NCBI GenBank assembly: GCA_958420075.1
Contig: CATZIM010000009.1
Span: 1-17,635 of the forward strand
Direction: 5' to 3'
From: an uncultured Clostridia bacterium
GTDB lineage: Bacteria; Bacillota; Clostridia; Lachnospirales; Anaerotignaceae
Length of the DNA: 17,635 bases
Below the pieces are notes generated by a model that saw only the letters and a program-made list of their open reading frames with translations, searched no databases and had not been told where the DNA came from. The position numbers and the translations under genes were made by a program. Shown here in pieces: positions 7,522-14,698 of the stretch. Position 1 is the first letter of the stretch. The number at the start of each line of letters is the position of its first letter.

Positions 7522-7575
7522 AACAGGGAAGTACAAAATCTTATGAGATGGATTTTGTGCCTCCCTGTTTTTATT
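7522..7575. terminator. Bidirectional terminator
   Basis: AACAGGGA-AG-TACAAAATC pairs with GATTTTGTG-CC-TCCCTGTT, followed by TTTATTTT on the plus strand. It separates the convergent methyltransferase and dinB genes. Confidence 0.8.
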
Positions 7576-8814
7576 TTACAATATACGGTTGTTGATCTTC
7601 AATTTTCCGCCTTCGTAGGCTTTTTCCTCGCTGCCTGCGAATGTGGAGCGTTTCACAGTGTCTTTTCCGTATTTCATGCGGATCAGATCCATGGCGGCAT
7701 CGGCTTTTTTCTGCTTGCTCCAGTCTGGTTCCAGCAGGGAAAGCTGCACACAGCCTTCGTCACAGAGCTTGCCGGCGCGAATGCCTAAGAGCCGCAGGGG
7801 TTCGCCTTTCCAGGCATGGTCGAAAACTTCCATGGCAGTTTCATAAACGGCGTTGGTGCAGTCGATGGCGTTTAGCAGCTGTTTTTGATGGGAATAGACC
7901 TGAAAATCCGATGTTTTCAGTGTGACAGCGATTTCCTGCGCACAAAGATTGCTGCCTCGCAGACGAAGGGCAACGGTTTCTGAAAGGGCCAGAAGAATTC
8001 TGTGGGCGGTTTCCCGGTCTGTTACGTCATAGGCAATGGTGGTGCTGTTGCCGATGCTTTTCATTTCATGAACCTCTGTGGCTGCCGCTACAGGGCTGTC
8101 GTCCATACCGTTGGCAAAAGCGTGTAAGGTCATGCCGAAACTCTTAAATTCCCGTACCAGCAGGTCTGTGGGATATTTCGCCAGATCGCCAATGGTGCGG
8201 ATACCCATTTTCCGCAGTTTCGGCGCTGTGCGTCTGCCGACCATGAACAGCTCAGAAACAGGCAGGGGCCATAACTTTTTCTCCAGCTCATTTGGAAAGA
8301 GGGTAATGATCTTATTGGGTTTTTCCAGTTCACCTGCCATCTTTGCCAGCAGTTTATTGCAGCTGATGCCGATATTGACTGTAAAGCCAAGTTCTGTAAA
8401 GATGCGCTGCTGGATGGTTTTGGCGGCTTCCAGGGGTGGTCCAAAGAGGGCTTCCATGCCCGTATATTCCAGAAAGCCTTCGTCAATGCTGAATTGCTCG
8501 ATGCGGTCAGAATATTCTCCCAAAAGTTCAAACATTTTTTCTGAGGAACGGGAATATAATGGAAAATCAGGAGGGATACAGACAAGCTCCGGGCATTTCT
8601 GCAGCGCCATGCCTGTTGGTTCCCCAGTCTGGATGCCATATTTTTTGGCAGGGGTGCTTTTGGCAAGGATGATGCCCCGACGGCTTTGTCCGTCACCGGC
8701 TACGGCAGAGGGGATTTCCCGCAGGTCAACGGTTTCGCCGTCTTTGAGCCGCTGGACGGCAGACCAGCTCAAAAAAGCACTGTTGACATCGATATGAAAT
8801 ATGATTCTGCTCAT
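7576..8814 (-). CDS. dinB: DNA polymerase IV (Y family, DinB)
   Basis: Translesion DNA polymerase of 412 residues, working at stalled forks. The catalytic carboxylates are visible: D9 in FHIDVNSAF and D111-E112 in SIDEGF. F14 occupies the steric-gate position that excludes ribonucleotides. The thumb helix-hairpin-helix region (LPVSELFMVGRRTAPKLRKM, about 190-210) and a little-finger domain follow. Near the C-terminus QLSLLE (357-362) matches the beta-clamp-binding motif. The protein is full length; about 50 residues with GKLKINNRIL follow the clamp motif. The start is the ATG at 8814 with AAAGGAGGTG upstream; a GTG at 8823 falls within that ribosome site. No LexA box was recognised upstream, so SOS control is not shown. 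Confidence 0.95.
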   Translation of the reverse strand: MSRIIFHIDVNSAFLSWSAVQRLKDGETVDLREIPSAVAGDGQSRRGIILAKSTPAKKYGIQTGEPTGMALQKCPELVCIPPDFPLYSRSSEKMFELLGEYSDRIEQFSIDEGFLEYTGMEALFGPPLEAAKTIQQRIFTELGFTVNIGISCNKLLAKMAGELEKPNKIITLFPNELEKKLWPLPVSELFMVGRRTAPKLRKMGIRTIGDLAKYPTDLLVREFKSFGMTLHAFANGMDDSPVAAATEVHEMKSIGNSTTIAYDVTDRETAHRILLALSETVALRLRGSNLCAQEIAVTLKTSDFQVYSHQKQLLNAIDCTNAVYETAMEVFDHAWKGEPLRLLGIRAGKLCDEGCVQLSLLEPDWSKQKKADAAMDLIRMKYGKDTVKRSTFAGSEEKAYEGGKLKINNRIL

Positions 8815-8842
8815 GGGAAACACCTCCTTTTGTTTTTTCTTT

Positions 8843-8851
8843 ATTATATCA
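8843..8851 (-). promoter_or_regulatory. Extended -10 promoter for dinB
   Basis: On the minus strand TGA-TATAAT is a perfect -10 with the TG extension, 29 bases before the dinB ATG. The -35 is weak (TTTCCC at a 19-base spacing). Confidence 0.55.
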
Positions 8852-8889
8852 TAGAAAGAAAAGAGAGGGGAAACTTAAAAAAACTTTCA

Positions 8890-8918
8890 TTGTCTTACAG
8901 GGCACTTCCATTTATAAT
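8890..8918 (+). promoter_or_regulatory. Promoter for metallophosphoesterase gene
   Basis: TTGTCT (8890-8895), 17 bases, TATAAT (8913-8918). The predicted start near 8925 coincides with the upstream ATG at 8925, which would then be leaderless; this argues for a start further downstream. Confidence 0.65.
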
Positions 8919-8960
8919 AGTAATATGAGCATTGGCAAATCACAAGAGAAAGAACAGGTG

Positions 8961-9812
8961 ATGACATTGAAAAACAATGGCAAAAAACTGCTGCTGGCAG
9001 GTTTGGCGGCAGGTGCGTTTTTATATTGGCAGGACAATGCACTGACAGTGACACAGATGACTTGCACCACCATGGTGCCGAAAGCATTTCACGGATACAA
9101 GATTCTGCACATTTCCGATCTGCAGAACAAAATGTTCGGCAAAAATCAGGAACGGCTCATTTATAAAGCAGAGTGTACCGCGCCGGATCTCATCGTCATT
9201 ACAGGGGATCTCATTGACCGGAACAGAACCGATCTGGATGCGGCAATGGACTTGATCCGCGGCATTGTGAAACTGGCACCGGTCTATTATGTTTCCGGCA
9301 ATCATGAGCACCAGTCTGGGTATTATGAAGATTTGGTGGAACTGCTGACGGCAGAAGGGGTGAAGGTGCTGGACAACGGCAAGAGCATTCTGGAGCGTGA
9401 CGGCGATACCATCACACTGCTGGGATTGGCGGATAAGAGAGTCAATCCTCATTACGGTAAGATTCTGGATATGATGTGCAAAGGGCATGAGGATGATTTC
9501 AAACTGCTGTTGTGCCATCGTCCGGAACTTTTCGCCGATTATGTGGAAAGAGAAATTCCACTGGTATGCTGCGGTCATGCCCATGGCGGACAGATCCGTC
9601 TGCCTTTCATCGGCGGCTTATTTGCACCGAACCAGGGCTTTTTCCCAAAATACACAGAAGGCATGCATCGGGCAGGAAAAACTTCCATGGCCGTCAGCCG
9701 TGGTTTAGGCAACAGCACATTCCCCTTCCGTATTTTCAACCGTCCGGAACTGGTGGTCATTACGCTCTATCACAAAGGGGAAACAGACTATACAGAAACC
9801 ACAACGGTATGA
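8961..9812 (+). CDS. Membrane-anchored metallophosphoesterase
   Basis: A 283-residue calcineurin-like phosphoesterase of the YaeI/YkuE type. A positively charged N-terminus and one hydrophobic segment (about 10-23, LLLAGLAAGAFLYW) anchor it, with the catalytic domain outside. Metal motifs are ISDLQN (51-56), ITGDLID (80-86), SGNHEH (112-117), CHRPE (185-189) and GHAHGG (205-210). In motif I the usual DxH is D53-x-Q55, so one metal ligand is altered; the rest are intact. Some relatives act on lipid intermediates, but the substrate here is unknown. Start choice is uncertain: ATG 8925 would be leaderless, ATG 8961 is adopted, and TTG 8967 has the best-spaced ribosome site (AGGTGAT). It is followed by the cyclophilin gene with a 49-base gap. 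Confidence 0.85.
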   Translation: MTLKNNGKKLLLAGLAAGAFLYWQDNALTVTQMTCTTMVPKAFHGYKILHISDLQNKMFGKNQERLIYKAECTAPDLIVITGDLIDRNRTDLDAAMDLIRGIVKLAPVYYVSGNHEHQSGYYEDLVELLTAEGVKVLDNGKSILERDGDTITLLGLADKRVNPHYGKILDMMCKGHEDDFKLLLCHRPELFADYVEREIPLVCCGHAHGGQIRLPFIGGLFAPNQGFFPKYTEGMHRAGKTSMAVSRGLGNSTFPFRIFNRPELVVITLYHKGETDYTETTTV

Positions 9813-9861
9813 TATACTGTTAAATGATTCTATCAATTTATAAAGAAAGAAGGAAAATGAC

Positions 9862-10383
9862 ATGGCAAAAAATCCTGTTGTAACATTTCAGATGAAAGAC
9901 GGCGGCGTAATCAAAGCGGAACTGTATCCCGAAATCGCGCCTAACACAGTAAACAACTTTATCTCTCTGGTAAACCACAATTTCTATGATGGTCTGATTT
10001 TCCATCGTGTTATCAGAGGATTCATGATCCAGGGCGGCTGCCCCGACGGCACTGGCATGGGTGGTCCTGGTTACACCATTCGCGGTGAATTCGCTTACAA
10101 TGGCGTGAAAAACGACCTGAAACATACTGCAGGCGTATTGTCTATGGCACGTGCAATGCACCCCAACAGCGCAGGTTCTCAGTTCTTCATCATGCATGAA
10201 AACGCACCTCATCTGGATGGTCAGTATGCAGCTTTCGGTAAAGTCATCGAAGGCATGGATGTGGTAAACCGCATCGCAGAAACAAAAACAAGCCGCGGTG
10301 ACAGACCTGTGGAAGATCAGGTAATGGAAAAAGTAACTGTGGAAACATTTGGTGAAACATATCCCGAACCTGAAAAAATGTAA
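9862..10383 (+). CDS. Peptidyl-prolyl cis-trans isomerase, cyclophilin type
   Basis: A 173-residue cytoplasmic cyclophilin (no signal peptide) that speeds proline isomerisation during protein folding. The catalytic arginine R49 lies in [13 protein letters not shown] (47-59), with [15 protein letters not shown] (63-77), [18 protein letters not shown] (93-110) and [17 protein letters not shown] downstream. The position of the cyclosporin-binding tryptophan in eukaryotic cyclophilins is histidine here (APHLDG), as in many bacterial forms. The C-terminus PEPEKM is charged and short. Start ATG at 9862 follows AGAAGGAAAATGAC. A TATACT at 9813-9818 may be a -10 box, but the -35 is poor, so cotranscription with the phosphoesterase gene is possible. 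Confidence 0.95.
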   Translation: MAKNPVVTFQMKDGGVIKAELYPEIAPNTVNNFISLVNHNFYDGLIFHRVIRGFMIQGGCPDGTGMGGPGYTIRGEFAYNGVKNDLKHTAGVLSMARAMHPNSAGSQFFIMHENAPHLDGQYAAFGKVIEGMDVVNRIAETKTSRGDRPVEDQVMEKVTVETFGETYPEPEKM

Positions 10384-10390
10384 TATGTAG

Positions 10391-10430
10391 AAAAAAGCCG
10401 GAACGTGTTTGAAATCGCTCTGGCTTTTTT
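10391..10430 (+). terminator. Rho-independent terminator after cyclophilin gene
   Basis: AAAAAAGCCGGAACG pairs with CGCTCTGGCTTTTTT with one G-T wobble and one mismatch, loop about ten bases, ending in TTTTTT. Confidence 0.85.
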
Positions 10431-10518
10431 ATTGCCTTTTTATATCTAAAGCAAGTTTTTATTTTGTTTTTACAAGGTCACAATCTCTCTGAATTCTTTT
10501 TTATATGGAGGAATTTAT

Positions 10519-10580
10519 ATAACTTATGGTTTTCATGATTCTTCAGGAACCGCATTTGGCAGAACCATAAGTTATTTTTT
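10519..10580. repeat. 13-bp inverted repeat with 31-base loop
   Basis: ATAACTTATGGTT (10519-10531) is perfectly repeated in inverse orientation as AACCATAAGTTAT (10563-10575), followed by TTTTT. It could act as a weak terminator, be a remnant of a mobile element, or encode a structured RNA. No neighbouring gene explains it: the cyclophilin gene already has a terminator 90 bases upstream. Confidence 0.6.
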
Positions 10581-10604
10581 ATAGGCATAAATGAATCAAG
10601 GGTT

Positions 10605-10663
10605 GTTTCAAAACAATAAAAACCATCCCCAAATGCTGGAATATCAACAGATGGGGATGGTTT
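10605..10663 (-). terminator. Terminator of the IclR gene
   Basis: TGGGGATGGTTT (10652-10663) pairs with AAACCATCCCCA (10620-10631) around a 20-base loop. On the minus strand the stem runs into TTTTTATTGTTTT. It lies about 137 bases beyond the IclR stop codon, an unusually long 3' leader-out. The plus-strand tail (GATTTTATT) is weaker. Confidence 0.75.
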
Positions 10664-10799
10664 GATTTTATTGGAAAAATATCTCTTACAGAAACATCCA
10701 TGGTTAAAAATGAATCGTAAAAATAAACATTTTCAATGTAAGTTTTGAAAGGAATTGAAAAGTTGAATTTATATTTCTGTTTCCTTGTGAAATTCCTGT

Positions 10800-11579
10800 T
10801 TATTGGTGAGAGTAACCCAACATATAAGAAAGTCTTTGTGTGTATTGCAACAAGACCTGGCTATATTCCTGTATTTTTTCTTCGGTGAGAGAATTACTGG
10901 AGATACTGATCGCGCCAATAGGCTTATTATTATAGTTTAATAATACTGTGCCGATACAGAACAATCCAAACTCATTTTCTTCAATATCCAATGCGTAATT
11001 TCTTTTTCGAGTCATGACAATATCCTGCAGCAGATCTTCCAAAGAGGAGATTGTATTGGGGGTCAATGCATGAACATCCATCAGTTCCCATTTTTTTGCA
11101 ATTTCATCATTGGAGTAGGTGCTTAGGATGGCTTTACCCGCACTTGTAGAGTACAGAGGTGAGCGCTCACCAACTCTTGTATAAATCGAAAAGCCTGAAT
11201 TGCTTTGGTCGAAACTTTCCAGGCACAGAAGCTCATTATTGTCTTCAATAGAAAATTGCGCAATGACATCCAGTTTTGAAGATAATTCTTCCAGAATGCC
11301 TCTGACTAAATTGAGATAGTCTAAGTTTCTGACTGCCTGCACGCCGATTTCAAATAACCGTAATGTTAAAGAATATTCACCACTTTTAGGATCTTTTTTT
11401 AAGTATCCATTTTCACAGAGTGTAAAAACAATACGAGAAAGTGAAGGCTTATTAATCGATAAAACGTTGTGTATATCATTCAAGCTCATTTTTCCATTTT
11501 TTGCAATCAGCTCCAACACAATCAAAGCACGATCGATAGATTGAATAGAACCTGAAGTTGTTGCATTTGCGGAAGGCAT
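10800..11579 (-). CDS. IclR family transcriptional regulator
   Basis: A 259-residue DNA-binding regulator. The N-terminal winged helix spans about 11-70 (SIQSIDRALIVLELI, then MSLNDIHNVLSINKPSLSRI as recognition region, and GYLKKDPKSGEYSLT as wing). A linker (LTLRLFEIGVQAVRN) leads to the effector-binding domain, about 85-255, with GERSPLYSTSAGKAIL and IGAISISSNSLTEEKI typical of the family. IclR regulators usually sense a small organic acid or aromatic substrate of the pathway they control. Start ATG at 11579 has AGAGG six bases upstream. It is transcribed divergently from the oxidoreductase-AcnX cluster, the classic layout for a local regulator; whether it represses or activates cannot be read. 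Confidence 0.93.
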   Translation of the reverse strand: MPSANATTSGSIQSIDRALIVLELIAKNGKMSLNDIHNVLSINKPSLSRIVFTLCENGYLKKDPKSGEYSLTLRLFEIGVQAVRNLDYLNLVRGILEELSSKLDVIAQFSIEDNNELLCLESFDQSNSGFSIYTRVGERSPLYSTSAGKAILSTYSNDEIAKKWELMDVHALTPNTISSLEDLLQDIVMTRKRNYALDIEENEFGLFCIGTVLLNYNNKPIGAISISSNSLTEEKIQEYSQVLLQYTQRLSYMLGYSHQ

Positions 11580-11646
11580 AAAATTCCTCTTTTCTTAAAT
11601 ATTTAAACACGGTAATTATTTCCAATGAATATATTTTCAATTCTTT

Positions 11647-11675
11647 ATTATAATTGTAATTTTCTTAAATGTCAA
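11647..11675 (-). promoter_or_regulatory. Perfect consensus promoter for IclR gene
   Basis: On the minus strand TTGACA (11675-11670), 17 bases, TATAAT (11652-11647): both boxes match consensus exactly at the ideal spacing. Start near 11640 gives a 60-base leader. Such a strong promoter suggests negative autoregulation. Confidence 0.85.
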
Positions 11676-11749
11676 ATTTCAAGATCAAAAGATAAACAGT
11701 GTTTCAAAATAACATATTGCACAATCAAATTTCGAAATCATGAGTTGTT

Positions 11750-11765
11750 TTTCACAAAGTTGAAA
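11750..11765. promoter_or_regulatory. Candidate IclR operator
   Basis: TTTCA-N6-TGAAA is a 16-bp inverted repeat eight bases upstream of the -35 box at 11773. TTTCAAAAT at 11702 and 11811, and the palindrome ATTTCGAAAT near 11729-11738, repeat the same TTTC/GAAA theme. IclR-type regulators bind short pseudo-palindromes of this kind. It is a candidate from position and symmetry only. Confidence 0.4.
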
Positions 11766-11772
11766 TGAAGTA

Positions 11773-11801
11773 TTTACTTTTATACAAAAATAATATAAAA
11801 T
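11773..11801 (+). promoter_or_regulatory. Promoter of oxidoreductase-AcnX cluster
   Basis: TTTACT (11773-11778), 17 bases, TAAAAT (11796-11801). Start near 11808 gives a leader of about 74 bases to the ferredoxin ATG. The whole 11580-11881 region is AT-rich and holds no gene. Confidence 0.65.
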
Positions 11802-11881
11802 GATATTGCATTTCAAAATACGATAAAAAAATACAAAAAACGGAATTTTAAAACGAATTTAGAAATGAAAGGGTGCGAAAT

Positions 11882-12082
11882 ATGGCAAAAGCAAAAGTAG
11901 ATGCAGAATTATGTAAAGGATGCAGATTATGTGTTGGCGCGTGCCCAAAGCATGCAATCATTCCATTGGAGACCGTAAACAAAAAGGGATACGAAATTAT
12001 TCGCGTGGATGAAGAATTGTGCATTGGATGTGGGATATGCTATAAAGTTTGTCCTGATTACGTATTCCGTGTAACAGAATGA
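11882..12082 (+). CDS. 2-oxoacid:ferredoxin oxidoreductase, ferredoxin (delta) subunit
   Basis: A 66-residue bacterial-type ferredoxin subunit with two [4Fe-4S] motifs: C11, C14, C17, C21 (CKGCRLCVGACP) and C47, C50, C53, C57 (CIGCGICYKVCP). It would pass electrons from the TPP site in the beta subunit to free ferredoxin. The size and the short spacer are typical of KorD/VorD-type subunits. The start is the ATG at 11882 with GAAAGGG upstream; a GTG at 11873 overlaps that ribosome site. It is the first gene of the cluster, with 16 bases to the alpha-subunit gene. Confidence 0.93.
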   Translation: MAKAKVDAELCKGCRLCVGACPKHAIIPLETVNKKGYEIIRVDEELCIGCGICYKVCPDYVFRVTE

Positions 12083-12098
12083 AAGGAGGAGACTATCA

Positions 12099-13181
12099 GT
12101 GAATGAAGATTATGTACTGATGAAAGGTAATGAGGCTATGGCAGAAGCTGCCCTGAGAGCTGGCTGTCGTTTTTATGCAGGATATCCCATCACTCCGCAA
12201 AGTGAGATTTTGGAATATATGGCTGCCAATATGGAAAAATACGGCGGCACATTTATTCAGGGGGAAAATGAAATTGCAAGTATGAGTATGTTGTGGGGGG
12301 CAGCTGCAGCAGGCGCACGGTGCTTGTCCAGTTCTTCCGGTTCTGGATATGACTTAAAACAGGAAGCGATTTCTTATCTTTCTTCCTACAATCTGCCAGC
12401 AGTATTGATAGATTCCATGCGTTATGGATTGGGAGATGGTGAAATCACAGCCGGTCAGGATTCCTATTGGGAAGCAGTTCGCGGAGGCGGACATGGCGAT
12501 AGCCGTCAGATCGTTTATGCACCCGCTTCTGTAGAAGAATGTGCTACTTTAACATATGAAGCTTTTGATGTCGCAGAAAAATATCGCAATGTTGTCATTA
12601 TTTTGACAGATGGTGCAATCAGCCAAATGATTGAAAAATGTAAATTGCCTCCAGCAAAGGAACATGATATTGATAAATTTGACTGGACACTTTCTGGTAA
12701 GCCGAAGGATGCAGTCAAAAACAAAGTAACCAATCTGGATCGTACCATTGGACATAAAGCATGGGAGGAACTTATGCGTGAGAAGTTCATCACAATGTTC
12801 CATGAAGAACAGCGCTGGGAAGAATTTCAGACTGAAGATGCTGAGCTGGTACTGGTTGCATATGGCATCTCCTCACGAGCTTGTAAATCCGCTGTCCGTC
12901 AGGCACGCAAGGAAGGGCTGAAGCTGGGACTGCTTCGTCCCATTACTGTTTGGCCTTTCCCTCGCAAGGCATTTGAAAATATGCCGGAAAGCGTAAAAGG
13001 CTATGTAACTGTTGAAATGAGTCTGTCCACACAGATGGGGGAAGATGTTTTGCTGGCATGTAAGCATTCTAAACCGCTGTATAGTTATTTGACTACTTTG
13101 AACATTCCAACAGTAGAAGGAATTATTGATTATTGCAAAGATATTCTTGCTGGTCGGATCCAGCCTATGGAGGTGCTGTAA
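12099..13181 (+). CDS. 2-oxoacid:ferredoxin oxidoreductase, alpha subunit (VorB/KorA-like)
   Basis: A 360-residue subunit carrying the pyrimidine-binding domain of the TPP enzyme and the transketolase C-terminal-like domain. Visible features are AGYPITPQSEILEY (27-40), FIQGENEIASMSMLWGA (52-68, with the glutamate that activates TPP) and LSSSSGSGYDLKQEA (76-90), then a C-terminal domain from about 250 (AELVLVAYGISSRACKSAVR). The enzyme converts a 2-oxo acid plus CoA to acyl-CoA and CO2 with reduction of ferredoxin. It resembles branched-chain (VorB) and 2-oxoglutarate (KorA) types; the true substrate is not readable. The start is GTG at 12099 with AAAGGAGGA eight bases upstream. Only one base separates its stop from the beta-subunit ATG. 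Confidence 0.92.
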   Translation: MNEDYVLMKGNEAMAEAALRAGCRFYAGYPITPQSEILEYMAANMEKYGGTFIQGENEIASMSMLWGAAAAGARCLSSSSGSGYDLKQEAISYLSSYNLPAVLIDSMRYGLGDGEITAGQDSYWEAVRGGGHGDSRQIVYAPASVEECATLTYEAFDVAEKYRNVVIILTDGAISQMIEKCKLPPAKEHDIDKFDWTLSGKPKDAVKNKVTNLDRTIGHKAWEELMREKFITMFHEEQRWEEFQTEDAELVLVAYGISSRACKSAVRQARKEGLKLGLLRPITVWPFPRKAFENMPESVKGYVTVEMSLSTQMGEDVLLACKHSKPLYSYLTTLNIPTVEGIIDYCKDILAGRIQPMEVL

Positions 13182-13182
13182 A

Positions 13183-13923
13183 ATGGGAACATATCAGAAG
13201 CCGGAATTGATCGTAGAAACTGCTGGATATTGTGGTGGATGTGGTCATGGGATTATTCAGAGATTGATTGCAGAATGCATTGAAGAACTTGGTTTGGAAA
13301 ACGATACGATTGGCGTAGTGGATATCGCCTGTGCATATTGGTCTTTGGATGCATTAAATTTGGACATGATCGCCGGGCCCCATGGCCGTTGTGCTTCTGT
13401 GGCAACTGGAATCAAAAAGGTTCGTCCTAATAAAAATGTATATATTCATGCGGGGGACGGCTGTTCTTATGTAATTGGTTTGACAGAAACCTGCTATGCA
13501 GCCATTCGCGATATCCCCATTACAATGATTGTAGTAAATAATGGGATTTTCGGCATGACTGGCGGACAGATGAATCTGGCAACAACACTGATTGGGGACA
13601 AAACACTGAGCAGTAAAAAAGGTCGTGACGCTTCCACAATGGGACATCCTGTAGATATGCTCAAAGCAATCGAAACCTTTGATGTTGCTTTTGCTGCAAG
13701 AGGCGCTGTATACGATGCAAAGCATATTGAAGAAACAAAGCGCTACATTAAAAAAGGATTTGAAAATCAGAGAGACAAAAAAGGATTTTCTATCATTGAA
13801 ATTCTTTCTCCCTGTCCTACAAACTGGAAAATGTCTCCAGTAGACGCGATGGAAAAGATTAAAACAGAAACTGAAAAAGTATTTCCCCTTGGTGTGTTTG
13901 CAGATCGTGGAGGTGACAAATAA
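13183..13923 (+). CDS. 2-oxoacid:ferredoxin oxidoreductase, beta subunit (TPP-binding)
   Basis: A 246-residue catalytic subunit that binds TPP pyrophosphate and magnesium. It has YCGGCGHGI (16-24), GPHGRCASVATGIK (65-78), the TPP motif from GDG (91-93) to NN (119-120), GIFGMTGGQ (121-129) and SPCPTNW near the C-terminus, which is common in KorB/VorA-type proteins. The start is the ATG at 13183 with GGAGGTG upstream; the open frame reaches back into the alpha gene without a ribosome site. Its stop overlaps the gamma-subunit ATG by one base (TAATG), so expression is coupled. Confidence 0.93.
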   Translation: MGTYQKPELIVETAGYCGGCGHGIIQRLIAECIEELGLENDTIGVVDIACAYWSLDALNLDMIAGPHGRCASVATGIKKVRPNKNVYIHAGDGCSYVIGLTETCYAAIRDIPITMIVVNNGIFGMTGGQMNLATTLIGDKTLSSKKGRDASTMGHPVDMLKAIETFDVAFAARGAVYDAKHIEETKRYIKKGFENQRDKKGFSIIEILSPCPTNWKMSPVDAMEKIKTETEKVFPLGVFADRGGDK

Positions 13924-14459
13924 TGGCAGATATTATTATGGCAGGCTTTGGTGGACAAGGTGTTTTGACAGCAGGAAAAATCTTAATTGATGTCGCTGCA
14001 CGTGAAGGCAAAAATGTGAGCTGGACTTCTTCCTATGGCGCGGAGATGCGTGGGGGTACCGCAAGCTGCAGTGTTGTGATTTCCGATGAGGAAATTGGCA
14101 GTCCTTATCCAACCAAATTGGATATTTTGCTGGCAATGAACGAACCTTCTTATGACAAGTTCATTGGTGATATGCGCGACGGCGGGTATGTCATTGTCAA
14201 TAGCTCTTTGGTTGGTACAAAGGATTTTCCCGAAAATGTCCATGTTTTTACAATTGATGCTACAGAAATTGCCAATGGTGCGGGAAATGGACGTGCCGCG
14301 AATCTGGTTATGCTTGGCGCCATGATGAAAGCAACAAGTCTGTTGGATACAGAAACATTTGGCAAGGGATTGGATGCTTATTTTGGAAAAAAAGGACATA
14401 ACGATCCTTCTAATCTGCAGTGCTATCAACTGGGCATGGAGCAGGTCAAAAAAGCCTGA
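13923..14459 (+). CDS. 2-oxoacid:ferredoxin oxidoreductase, gamma subunit
   Basis: A 178-residue gamma-domain subunit of the pyruvate/2-oxoacid:ferredoxin oxidoreductase family. It opens with the typical GFGGQGVLTAGKIL (8-21), followed by TSSYGAEMRGGTASCSVVIS (35-54) and LDILLAMNEPSYDKF. The gamma domain helps form the CoA and subunit interface. Start ATG at 13923 overlaps the beta stop codon by one base. It ends the four-gene delta-alpha-beta-gamma block; a structured 239-base gap separates it from ridA. Confidence 0.93.
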   Translation: MADIIMAGFGGQGVLTAGKILIDVAAREGKNVSWTSSYGAEMRGGTASCSVVISDEEIGSPYPTKLDILLAMNEPSYDKFIGDMRDGGYVIVNSSLVGTKDFPENVHVFTIDATEIANGAGNGRAANLVMLGAMMKATSLLDTETFGKGLDAYFGKKGHNDPSNLQCYQLGMEQVKKA

Positions 14460-14513
14460 TATAAACATATATTTTACATTTTATCCATAGACACATTTTT
14501 GTATCGGGGATGA

Positions 14514-14598
14514 TGGGTTCAGGCGATTTGCTTTTGCATATTGCCTGTAACCCACCTGATTCTCCAATGAATGGATCAGATTGGCAATGAAATTTTTT
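14514..14598 (+). other. Two mutually exclusive RNA hairpins, candidate attenuator
   Basis: Hairpin 1 (14514-14554): TGGGTT-CAGGCGAT-t-TGC, loop TTTT, GCA-t-ATTGCCTG-t-AACCCA; 17 pairs with a single bulge, a T-T mismatch and one G-T wobble. Hairpin 2 (14540-14588): ATTGCC pairs with GGCAAT, enclosing CTGATTC with GGATCAG, then four bases and TTTTTT (14593-14598). Both need ATTGCC at 14540-14545, so they cannot form together; hairpin 2 resembles a terminator and hairpin 1 an anti-terminator. It lies between the oxidoreductase block and ridA. Function is inference; no known riboswitch class was recognised. Confidence 0.5.
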
Positions 14599-14631
14599 GA
14601 TAATGTGTTTCGCATTTTATTGAGGGATGAT

Positions 14632-14659
14632 TTTACAGCCAATTACGTTTTTCTAATAG
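14632..14659 (+). promoter_or_regulatory. Possible internal promoter upstream of ridA
   Basis: TTTACA (14632-14637), 16 bases, TAATAG (14654-14659). It would give a leader of about 33 bases to the ridA ATG and could drive ridA-AcnX-BCCT separately from the oxidoreductase genes. Confidence 0.4.
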
Positions 14660-14698
14660 AAGCGATAGGAATGGAATTTCAGAAAGAAGGAATGTAGG

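Larger units (their letters stand above)
10431..10799. other. AT-rich intergenic region without a supported gene
   Basis: This stretch of 369 bases separates the housekeeping block from the IclR-controlled cluster. It holds a 13-bp inverted repeat with a long loop (10519-10575) and the terminator of the IclR gene (10615-10663). A 12-codon ATG frame at 10709 (MNRKNKHFQCKF) and a 14-codon frame inside the inverted repeat lack well-placed ribosome sites. I see no tRNA and no clear insertion-sequence gene. Confidence 0.6.

Noticed and set aside
8078..8797. Plus-strand open frame of 239 codons
   Set aside because: Wholly antisense to dinB, whose catalytic motifs are clear; serine/arginine-rich translation is typical of a shadow frame.
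8925..8960. Upstream ATG as start of the metallophosphoesterase
   Set aside because: It coincides with the predicted transcription start of the TTGTCT-17-TATAAT promoter and has no ribosome site.
10521..10566. CRISPR or riboswitch reading of the inverted repeat region
   Set aside because: Only one repeat pair is present, there are no spacers, and no known riboswitch core was recognised.
10664..10747. Possible protein remnant ending HPWLKMNRKNKHFQCKF
   Set aside because: It vaguely recalls a zinc-ribbon or transposase fragment, but it is too short, has no ribosome site, and no matching upstream or downstream fragment was found.
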